Shown here in pieces: positions 16,130 through 22,759 of a stretch of 64,000 nt of DNA (the stretch's first letter is position 1; each line of letters opens with the position of its first letter). The DNA is from Streptomyces hoynatensis (GTDB taxonomy: Bacteria > Actinomycetota > Actinomycetes > Streptomycetales > Streptomycetaceae), in contig NZ_RBAL01000002.1 in assembly GCF_003626535.1 (NCBI RefSeq), forward strand, positions 248,001-312,000. The letters are read 5' to 3'. The translations under genes and the position numbers were made by a program. The notes below the pieces were generated by a model, which searched no databases, had not been told where the DNA came from, and saw only the letters and a program-made list of their open reading frames with translations.

Positions 16130-16771
16130 ATGCACGTTCGCAGGTTCTCGGTGCTCACCCTCGTCACCGTCGCCGCCGGCCTGGCGCTCACGGCCTGCAA
16201 TGACGAGACCACCGGCGGCGCCTCCTCGTCCGCCGCCGACTCCTCCGTCACCGCCTCCGCCGACCCCGGCGTGCGGTGCACGGATCAACTCGACTACTCC
16301 GGGGACCCGCGGTCGAACGCGGAGATCAACTCGATCGGCGCGGAGACCGGGGAGTGCCCGGAGCCCGAGGGCGAGGGCGCGGGGTCGGACGGCGCGGGGT
16401 CGGGCGACGCGGCCTCCGGCGGTACGGCCTCGGATGGCTCGTCGGACGGTGCGGCGATCGATGGTTCCGCCTCGGACGGCGCGGGGTCGGACGGCGCGGG
16501 GTCGGACGGTGCGGCGGAGGCCGGGGTGCGGTGCACGGATCAGCTGAACTACGCGGGGGACCCGCGGTCGAACGCGGAGATCAACTCGATCGGCGCGGAG
16601 ACCGGCGAGTGCCCGGAGCCCGAGGGCGAAGGCGCGGCGGAGGGCACCCCGGCGGAGCCCGGGGTGAGCTGCACCAACCAGCTGAACTACGCGGGCGACC
16701 CGCGGTCGAACGCCGAGATCAACTCCATTGGCGAGGAGACGGGCTACTGCCCGCCGGTCCTGGTGCCCTGA
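16130..16771 (+). CDS. Lipoprotein with three near-identical two-cysteine modules
   Basis: A 213-residue lipoprotein: signal FSVLTLVTVAAGLALTAC with lipobox LTAC. The mature part has three copies of a 30-residue module with the pattern C-T-[DN]-Q-L-[DN]-Y-[SA]-G-D-P-R-S-N-A-E-I-N-S-I-G, then ETG-x-CP. Each has one cysteine near each end, so each could close its own disulfide loop. Modules 1 and 2 are separated by about 55 residues of Ser/Gly/Ala/Asp linker, modules 2 and 3 by about 15. The DNA of the modules is nearly identical, so the duplication is recent or maintained by conversion. GTAAGGA seven bases upstream supports the start. I do not recognise the module; a cell-surface binding role is only a guess. 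Confidence 0.8.
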   Translation: MHVRRFSVLTLVTVAAGLALTACNDETTGGASSSAADSSVTASADPGVRCTDQLDYSGDPRSNAEINSIGAETGECPEPEGEGAGSDGAGSGDAASGGTASDGSSDGAAIDGSASDGAGSDGAGSDGAAEAGVRCTDQLNYAGDPRSNAEINSIGAETGECPEPEGEGAAEGTPAEPGVSCTNQLNYAGDPRSNAEINSIGEETGYCPPVLVP

Positions 16772-16885
16772 CCCCGGCCCGGCCCCCGAACGAGGCGGCC
16801 TGCCGCCGGGGACGCCGTCCGGCACCACCCCCGCCCGCCCACGTGCCCCCGGCCGGCATCCCGCGCCCGCCGAGGCCCCTCGCCC

Positions 16886-17536
16886 CTACGCCGCCGGCGG
16901 AGACTCCCGCGTGCAGCGGGTGAGTTCGAGGACGGCCTGATTGGCGAGGAACCAGGGGGTGGCGGGATGGCCGTAGGGGAGGTGCGCGTCGGGACCTGGC
17001 CGCAGGCCGGCGTCGAACGCGCCGCCGAAGACGCCCCAGACGCGCGGCTTGCGGGAGCGGATGCGAACCGGCCGCTCAAGGTGGGGGCAGTGGTGGGCGG
17101 CCAGGTGGGCGCATGGCCGGCACACCGGAGGCTTGGTGCACAGCAGCCCTTCCGGCCAGCCAGGCGTGTCCTCGTGCGGTGGGGGCTGGCGCAGGACGAA
17201 CAGCCAGCCCTTGGCGTCGCGGTCGGCGGGGCCGCCGCAGACCTGGCACAACAGGCCGAGCATGCAGGCGCGTTGCCGCTGGATGTGCATGGTGCGGTAG
17301 TTCGGGCGCCCGGAGCCGGGGCTGTCGGTCATGCGGGCCCAGAGCACGCCGTGCCGGTCACGGTCGGCGGGCGTCTCGTCCCGGTACCCGATGCCGTTGC
17401 CGTCCGGCCGCAGGACCAATCCGCTTCCGGTCTGCACCTCTTCGCCGCTCCAGGGCGCGGCGTAGGGCACGGGCAGCCGCTTGGGCCCCCAGGTCAGGAC
17501 CCGGCCGGCCGGGACGGGGGTACCGGTGGCGGTCAT
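16886..17536 (-). CDS. Cys/His-rich protein of unknown function
   Basis: A 216-residue soluble protein, last of the group transcribed leftward from 20179. It has a probable zinc site built from CQVCGG, CTKPPVCRPC and HHCPH in its middle third. The C-terminal part includes RVWGVFGGAFDAGLRPGPDA. I recall similar proteins next to XRE regulators in other Streptomyces but know no function. Its ATG (17536) overlaps the upstream TGA by four bases, so it is translationally coupled to 17533-18129, and the two products may act together. GGGGAG is five bases upstream. Confidence 0.7.
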   Translation of the reverse strand: MTATGTPVPAGRVLTWGPKRLPVPYAAPWSGEEVQTGSGLVLRPDGNGIGYRDETPADRDRHGVLWARMTDSPGSGRPNYRTMHIQRQRACMLGLLCQVCGGPADRDAKGWLFVLRQPPPHEDTPGWPEGLLCTKPPVCRPCAHLAAHHCPHLERPVRIRSRKPRVWGVFGGAFDAGLRPGPDAHLPYGHPATPWFLANQAVLELTRCTRESPPAA

Positions 17537-18129
17537 CGCTGCTCCCCGGCGGTGTACGGCAGACGGGCGGGGGCCATGAACGTGGTGGCGGCGCGGGGAG
17601 TGGCGGCCCAGTTCGTGTGACAGCCGTGCGTACAGGGATCGAACGCGATCCCGAGGTGCGGCTCGGGCGGACGCGGCTCATGCTGCGTGCACTCCTCACA
17701 ACGGCGCTCGGCACACGGGACGGAGATGAAGCGCGCGCGTGCGGGCGTTGGGGTGAGGGCCGCACGGAGGGCCGCCGGGTCCGTGAGGCAGTTCCCGGCC
17801 GGGGGCACTCGCCATCGCACCGGGAGGCCGCCGGACCACGGGCCGCAGCACCAACTCGCCGGGGGCACGGGCAGGTGCGCGCCTCGGCCGAGTGCGTCGG
17901 TGCCCGGCACCAGCCAGGTCGCGGCCGCGCCGGGAGGAAGCAGCCAGTAGGCGACGTGCCGCTCCCGGTCCTCGATGAGTGACGGCGGGCCGGCGGGGAA
18001 TCGGCTCGCCACCCGAAGCGCGGCAAGGGCGGGAAGGCGCACGGCGTCGAAGTCCAGGCCGCACGGCAGGAGACGAACGCCCCCACCTGTGTGCGGCATC
18101 CAAGCGGGCAAGGGGATTGCGGTGGGCAT
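17533..18129 (-). CDS. Conserved protein of unknown function
   Basis: A 198-residue protein starting MPTAIPLPAWMPHTGGGV. It contains RLLPCGLDFDAVRLPALAAL, then WLLPPGAAATWLVPG, and near the C-terminus a Cys/His cluster (CAERRCEECTQH, CTHGCH) that may bind zinc. The N-terminal part faintly recalls the small domain of bifunctional primase/polymerase proteins, but catalytic residues are not clear, so no activity is assigned. It is the upstream member of a coupled pair (four-base overlap with 16886-17536). The XRE regulator at 18226 lies 96 bases upstream on the same strand. Confidence 0.7.
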   Translation of the reverse strand: MPTAIPLPAWMPHTGGGVRLLPCGLDFDAVRLPALAALRVASRFPAGPPSLIEDRERHVAYWLLPPGAAATWLVPGTDALGRGAHLPVPPASWCCGPWSGGLPVRWRVPPAGNCLTDPAALRAALTPTPARARFISVPCAERRCEECTQHEPRPPEPHLGIAFDPCTHGCHTNWAATPRAATTFMAPARLPYTAGEQR

Positions 18130-18225
18130 GTGACACCCCCGTCATCGTCGGTGATCAAGGACACACCGACCGTATGGGCCGCAGGCGGGGTGAAGGGGCA
18201 GAGATTCTGCCCCTCGAACGGGCTT

Positions 18226-19479
18226 TCAGGGGTGCAGCATGCCGAGTTTCACCGCCAAGTGGGCGGCGCGCTCACGCCGTGCCGCGGAGCGCGCTTCCGT
18301 CTCCTCCAGCACGATCCGCCGGGCGTAGCCGTTGTAGCGGATCGTCTCGGGGGCGGCCTCGTGCGCCTTTTCCAGCGTCGAGAGCGCCGTCTCCGGCTGC
18401 CCCGCGAGTTGGTATCCCCTGGCCTCCTCGATACGGTGCCTGGCCCGCCGCGGCCTGGACGGGATGACGGTCGCGTCCGCCGCGGCGGCCTGGCGCACCG
18501 ACTCCCCACCGGACCTCAACTCCACTGCCAGGGTGACCGCGTGGGCACCCATGATGGCCTGCGAAAAGCTCGTGATGGGGTGGTAGTAGCCCGACGGCAA
18601 TCCTCCGGCCACCGCTCGCGCCCTGTCCCAGAAACCCCAGGCCACTCCCTTGTCGCCGCGTCGCGCGGCCGTGTATCCGGCCTCGAACCGAAGCGCCCCC
18701 GTGATCGCGCGCACGTCGTCCGAGGCGTCGGGGAGCAGCGGCTCCAGGTAGCGCAGGGTCGCGTGCGTCACCGCGTCGGCGGCCTCGTAGTGCGAGGGGC
18801 CCGTGTCCCGGTGCGCCTGTGTCATCAGCCAGGCGGCCACGCCGATGGCATGCGGATCCTCCGACTCCTGAGCCGCGACCATGCCACGCTCGGCCACGCG
18901 CCACAACAGCGCGGGTTCCGGCTGGTAGGCGAGGAAGAACTGGGTGAGGGCGTAGGTCTCGGCGAGCACCGCCTGCGCCGCCCGGCGGTGGCGTGCGGTC
19001 TCGGCCTGCCGCACGGCGAGTTGGGCATCGCGGATAAGCCCGGGAAGCAAGCCGCCGATGACGTCCCGGTGGTTGGCCGACCGGTGCCTGGCCGCCCACG
19101 CCCGCGAGAGCCGGGCCGCCAGGTGGGCCGGCGGAGGCGCCTGCCGGCCGGTCGGCCCGAGGGGATAGGCGTTGATCACCTCGGCAACCGCGGGCAGCCG
19201 CTGATGGCCGGGGCCGAGGAACAGGCTTGCCGACCGGGCCTGGTCCCCCGTCAGTTCGGAAAGGTCGCGGACCCGAAGCGCCTCGGCGATGCGCAGGATC
19301 ATCGCCAGCCTCGGTGTGTGGAGCCTGCCTCCCTCGATCTGCTTCACCCACGAGGGGGACATGCCGACCAGCCCGGCCAGCACCGGGCGGCTCATTCCCC
19401 GGCGCGTGCGGAGGATCTGCATGCGCTGCCCGAACGTCAGCGGCTCCACGTACGGGTCCGGCTCGGCATCGAATGGCAT
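18226..19479 (-). CDS. XRE-family regulator with TPR-like C-terminal domain
   Basis: A 417-residue protein. An N-terminal helix-turn-helix (about residues 14-75: LTFGQRMQILRTRRGMSRPV, LAGLVGMSPSWVKQIEGGRL) is followed by roughly 320 residues of alpha-helical repeats (AVLAETYALTQFFLAYQPEP, LRFEAGYTAARRGDKGVAWG, GQPETALSTLEKAHEAAPET). This build is common in Streptomyces regulators that sense a small ligand or a peptide through the TPR part. ATG 19479 follows a GGAGAGGGG-type site. It heads a probable operon with two Cys-rich proteins. A second, shorter XRE gene lies 154 bases upstream. Confidence 0.85.
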   Translation of the reverse strand: MPFDAEPDPYVEPLTFGQRMQILRTRRGMSRPVLAGLVGMSPSWVKQIEGGRLHTPRLAMILRIAEALRVRDLSELTGDQARSASLFLGPGHQRLPAVAEVINAYPLGPTGRQAPPPAHLAARLSRAWAARHRSANHRDVIGGLLPGLIRDAQLAVRQAETARHRRAAQAVLAETYALTQFFLAYQPEPALLWRVAERGMVAAQESEDPHAIGVAAWLMTQAHRDTGPSHYEAADAVTHATLRYLEPLLPDASDDVRAITGALRFEAGYTAARRGDKGVAWGFWDRARAVAGGLPSGYYHPITSFSQAIMGAHAVTLAVELRSGGESVRQAAAADATVIPSRPRRARHRIEEARGYQLAGQPETALSTLEKAHEAAPETIRYNGYARRIVLEETEARSAARRERAAHLAVKLGMLHP

Positions 19480-19633
19480 GGCCCGCCCCTCTCCGAAACG
19501 GCTCGGCACCGCAAGGGTAGGGGCGCGCACCCGGGGTTGGTGTCCGCCCGCGGGAATTGCCTCCGGCAGCGGGACGGCCGGGGAGGAGCGGGTAAGTTCG
19601 GCCTCACCTGCCGGGGCGGTGGGACGTGTTGTC

Positions 19634-20179
19634 CTAGTCGTCCAGGTGGAGTCTTTCGGCGAGTTCGCGGACCGGTGAGGTGCGTCGGCGTTCCCTGGTG
19701 AGCAACTCGGCGGTCAGGCGGCGCGAGGTCGCGTGGTAGCGCATCCACTCGGGAGCCGTGGCCTCGGCGGCGAGCAGCGCGCGCACGGCGTGCGCGTCGT
19801 CCTGCAATTCCGCGTGGGCGAGGGCCTGGTCCACGTGGAACCGCGCGCGCCGGGCGCACACCCGCGAGGGGGCGGACCGGGCCGCCGCGTGGTCCGCTCG
19901 CCGAGGCATGGGGAGCGCAAGGACGGAGGGGGAGTCTCCCTCCGCGCGCACCTCGAACGTGCCTGGCTGGTGCCCCATCAGGACGGACGGCTCGACGTCG
20001 AGCGTGGCGGCGAGCGCGTTGAGCGTCGTCAGCCGTGCCGTCTGCCGTTGCCCCTGTTCGAGCTTGCGCACCACGTCGACGGAGAGGCCGGAACGCTCGG
20101 CGAGCTGCTCCTGGGTCAGTTTCCGCTTGGCGCGGAACCGGGCGATCCGGTCTCCGATGGTGAAGTCGGCATCCATCAT
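19634..20179 (-). CDS. Short XRE-family regulator
   Basis: A 181-residue helix-turn-helix protein (RIARFRAKRKLTQEQLAERS, GLSVDVVRKLEQGQRQTARL, residues about 10-60). The C-terminal part (RARFHVDQALAHAELQDDAH, PEWMRYHATSRRLTAELLTR) aligns in style with the end of the larger regulator at 18226-19479 but lacks its middle repeats. It looks like a shortened relative that may compete with or modulate the longer one. Two start codons are adjacent (20179 and 20176) after a GGGGGG tract; the first is taken. Confidence 0.82.
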   Translation of the reverse strand: MMDADFTIGDRIARFRAKRKLTQEQLAERSGLSVDVVRKLEQGQRQTARLTTLNALAATLDVEPSVLMGHQPGTFEVRAEGDSPSVLALPMPRRADHAAARSAPSRVCARRARFHVDQALAHAELQDDAHAVRALLAAEATAPEWMRYHATSRRLTAELLTRERRRTSPVRELAERLHLDD

Positions 20180-20270
20180 GTGCCCCCCGCCGGAAGGTCG
20201 TGCGTCCACGCTACGTCGGCCAGGGCACCTGGTTCCACGCGGGCAGCGACGGGCTGGGGCGGTCGGGCCG

Positions 20271-20819
20271 TCAGGCTTCCGCGGGGCGGGGTACGGGCGC
20301 GCCGGTGGGGGTGCGGGAGCCGGGGCCTGCTCCGGGGCGGGTGCGGCGGCGGTGGTAGGCCAGGGCGACGGCCGCCAGCAGCGGGGCCCAGGCGAGCAGC
20401 GGCAGGTAGCAGGCGACGAACAGCACCCGCTGCGCCGTTCCGTCCACGATCCAGGGCCGGGTGGCCGCGTTGAGGAAGGCGAAGCCCCAGACGAAGGCCA
20501 GCCCGGCGGCCCCCAGGAGGGCGGGCACGACCGCGGTGCGCGTGCCGACGCGCCGCCCGCCGAGCAGCGGCACCCAGCCGGGGAGCACCTCGCCCCAGGG
20601 CCGCACCAGGCCGAGGGTCAGCAGGGCCAGCAACTCGGAGACCACGCTCAGGGACACGATGTACAGCCGTTCGCCGGGCCCGGTGCCGCTCATGTCGAAG
20701 CCGAGCGGCAGGCCCGCCACCAGGGCGATGCGCCACAGTCCCGAGGGCAGGGCGAGGCAGGCGGTGAGGTGGGCGGCGCGCACCGCCCAGCGCGGGGGAG
20801 GCGTTTCCATGCCGCTCAT
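20271..20819 (-). CDS. Small integral membrane protein of unknown function
   Basis: A 182-residue protein with about four hydrophobic helices: ACLALPSGLWRIALVAGLPL, IVSLSVVSELLALLTLGLV, AVVPALLGAAGLAFVWGFAF and VLFVACYLPLLAWAPLLAAV. The short C-terminal tail is rich in Pro and Arg. I recognise no named family; proteins of this kind are common in Streptomyces. ATG 20819 is used, with 20810 as an alternative (MSGMETPPPRWAV); neither has a strong ribosome site. It stands alone, with a repeat-rich intergenic region upstream. Confidence 0.7.
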   Translation of the reverse strand: MSGMETPPPRWAVRAAHLTACLALPSGLWRIALVAGLPLGFDMSGTGPGERLYIVSLSVVSELLALLTLGLVRPWGEVLPGWVPLLGGRRVGTRTAVVPALLGAAGLAFVWGFAFLNAATRPWIVDGTAQRVLFVACYLPLLAWAPLLAAVALAYHRRRTRPGAGPGSRTPTGAPVPRPAEA

Positions 20820-21008
20820 CGTGCGCGCGCCGGAGACCGGCCCGCTTCGCCCTCCGGTACGACCGGCCTCACCCTTCGGGATGAACCGGGGCCCGCCCCG
20901 GGTCCCCCACAGGACGGACGGCCCGGGGCGCGGCACGTCACTTCGCGGCGCCCGGCACGTCGCCTCGCGCCCGCGCCCGGCACGTCGCCTCGCGGTGGGG
21001 CGGGCGCC

Positions 21009-21110
21009 CCGGCGTGAGGTGCGGCGGCCCGGCGTGGGGTGCGGGCGGCCCGGCGTGAGGTGCGGCGGCCCGGCGTGGGGTGCGGGCGGCCCGGCGTGGG
21101 GTGCGGCGGC
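21009..21110. repeat. Five-unit minisatellite (20/21 bp units)
   Basis: Five tandem units of CCGGCGTG[A/G]GGTGCGG(G)CGGC, alternating 20 and 21 bases in length. They end directly at the stop codon of the gene at 21111. A second short repeat (GGCACGTCGCCTCGCG) lies just before it, at about 20945-20995. The array is non-coding. Confidence 0.85.
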
Positions 21111-22166
21111 TCAGTCTGCGGGGGAGGAGGAGGTCTCCACCAGGGAGGCCGTGCGCAGGGCCGAGGTGTGGTCGGCCGCCACGTCGAGCGGCACGTCCAC
21201 GGTGCCCGTGGCGTTCTGCCGCTGGAGCACGGTGAAGCCCACGGTGTGGTCGTCGGCCCAGGCGCACAGCGGGACCTGGGCGGTCTGCCCGGTGGCCGGG
21301 TCGGGCGCCTCGGCGTACTGGCACTTCATGACGGCCTCGCCGATGCCCGAGGGCTGCATGTCCTGCGGCTCGCCGACCAGGGTGATGGCCGTGCCCCCGT
21401 TCTCGCCCTGCAGGCCCGCCCCGACCTCGAGCAGCCCGGCCGCCGCCGCCTCCGGGTCTGCCACGGTGCCCCACACGCCGATCACGGCCAGGGTGCTGAC
21501 CTCGCGGCCGCCCAGCTGGGACAGGTCCGTCAGGGCGCCGGCCTCGTCCGGGGTGATGCCCGCGTAGTACAGCCCGGTGGTGCTCTCGGCGCCGGTGACG
21601 CCGATCGAGGCCAGGTTGTCCGCGTCGAGCGAGTCGCTGGTCCGCGCCTGCCCGGAGATCCTGAAGTCCCCGCTGGTGACGGGCAGGACGAGCTGGTGGG
21701 TCTCCCCGGAGCCGTCGCTGCCGCCCGAGCCCCCGTCCGCCTCGTCGTCGCCCGAGCCGTTCACGGCCACCACGATCACGGTGGCGAGCGCGGCGATCGC
21801 GACCACGGCGGCGATCGCGATGCCGGCCGTCCTACTCCGCCCGGGGCGCCCCGGGCCGCCGCCCTGCGGGCCCGGCGCGGGCGGGACCTGCCACTGCGGA
21901 CCGGCCGGCGGGTAGGACTGCCCCTGCGGCGGATAGGGCTGCGGCCCCGGCTGCCCCGGGGGCGGGTAGGCGCCCGGCTGCGCCTGCGGGTAGGCGCCCG
22001 GCTGTCCCTGCGGCGGGGCGGGTGGCTGGGCGCCCGGCGGCGGCACCTGCTGTCCGAAGCCGGGCCCCGGCGCGCCCTGGCCCGGCGGGGGCGATCCGTA
22101 CGGCCCGCCCTGCGGCACCCCCGGGCCCTCCTGCCGGCCCCCGAACCCCGACCCTTCCTGGCTCAT
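21111..22166 (-). CDS. Membrane-anchored protein with Pro/Gln/Gly-rich N-terminal tail
   Basis: A 351-residue protein. Residues 1-110 are a cytoplasmic low-complexity tail of Pro, Gly, Gln and Tyr (GQPGAYPQAQPGAYPPPGQP). One transmembrane helix follows (AGIAIAAVVAIAALATVIVV), then a Gly/Ser/Asp linker and an extracellular domain of about 200 residues that contains two cysteines (VMKCQYAEA, VPLCAWADD). The layout resembles many actinobacterial surface proteins of unknown function. GGAGG seven bases before ATG 22166 supports the start. No operon partner is close. Confidence 0.78.
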   Translation of the reverse strand: MSQEGSGFGGRQEGPGVPQGGPYGSPPPGQGAPGPGFGQQVPPPGAQPPAPPQGQPGAYPQAQPGAYPPPGQPGPQPYPPQGQSYPPAGPQWQVPPAPGPQGGGPGRPGRSRTAGIAIAAVVAIAALATVIVVAVNGSGDDEADGGSGGSDGSGETHQLVLPVTSGDFRISGQARTSDSLDADNLASIGVTGAESTTGLYYAGITPDEAGALTDLSQLGGREVSTLAVIGVWGTVADPEAAAAGLLEVGAGLQGENGGTAITLVGEPQDMQPSGIGEAVMKCQYAEAPDPATGQTAQVPLCAWADDHTVGFTVLQRQNATGTVDVPLDVAADHTSALRTASLVETSSSPAD

Positions 22167-22335
22167 CCTCATCCCTCCGCGCAACGAGCGGTCACCGCCG
22201 CCACCGGCCGGCGTGGGGCCGTGGCGCGATGAGTGCCCTCAGCCTAATGGCGGGCAACGACCGTGACGTGGGCAGCGGCGTTCCGGAGAGTGAGACAGCG
22301 GTGCCGCTTCCGCGGGCGCCGTGTAAAGATGCGCG

Positions 22336-22445
22336 GCAGGTCACGAGTGACAGCTGAACGGGCCCCGGCCCGCTGTCCGGCAACCCTCCGTCGCGGTGGG
22401 GTGCCCCGGGTGAAGACCGGGTCGCGAGGCGCGCGCCTCGCGGCA
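22336..22445 (+). ncRNA. SAM riboswitch (SAM-IV type)
   Basis: GGTC (22339-22342) and GACC (22415-22418) close the basal stem. Between them are the conserved elements ACGAGTGACAGC, CCGGCAACCCTCC and GGTGGGGTGCCCCGGGTGA of the actinobacterial SAM-IV aptamer. A perfect 20-base palindrome (22423-22442) follows and probably forms the extra 3' hairpin. A -10-like TAAAGAT at 22324-22330 puts the transcription start just before the aptamer. It should lower expression of downstream genes when S-adenosylmethionine is abundant. Confidence 0.85.
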
Positions 22446-22472
22446 AGTGCGGCCCTCAGGAGGAGATTTCCC

Positions 22473-22493
22473 GTGCACAGGCGAATGCGCTAG
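22473..22493 (+). CDS. Six-codon open frame after the riboswitch
   Basis: GTG followed by five codons and TAG (peptide MHRRMR), placed nine bases after a near-perfect AGGAGG. The ribosome site is the best one between the riboswitch and the PLP enzyme 267 bases downstream, so this may be the real translational output of the switch or a leader peptide. It could also be a chance frame after an unrelated purine run. Confidence 0.3.
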   Translation: MHRRMR

Positions 22494-22759
22494 GCGCCCC
22501 TTCCCCGGCGCCCCCACCCGTTTCCCCGGCCCGTCGGTGCCTCGCCCGGGCGCGGCCCGCCACGCGGCTTCGCCACGCCGGTTCCGCGCCCGTGAGCCGC
22601 ACGGACGCGGAACCCGTCGGCGCGGCGGGGCCCGGGTCGCCCCGCGCCCGTGGCTGCGACCACACCGGCCCGGCCCTGTCCTTTTCCGCCCGTTTCCTGC
22701 GCGCCCTCGCGCGTTTCCGCGGCACTGTGCCGCCTACGGCCCGCCAAGGGATACCCACC

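Noticed and set aside
13892-16771. A full lasso-peptide gene cluster
   Set aside because: I looked for cyclase, RRE protein, peptidase and exporter genes; the neighbours are a secreted protein, an alpha/beta hydrolase and a lipoprotein. The hydrolase does not show the prolyl-oligopeptidase build of lasso isopeptidases.
16130-16771. Three-module lipoprotein as a multi-core RiPP precursor
   Set aside because: It has a lipoprotein signal and lipobox rather than a RiPP leader, and no modifying enzymes are adjacent.
21009-21110. CRISPR-like array
   Set aside because: Units are contiguous without unique spacers and no cas genes are present.
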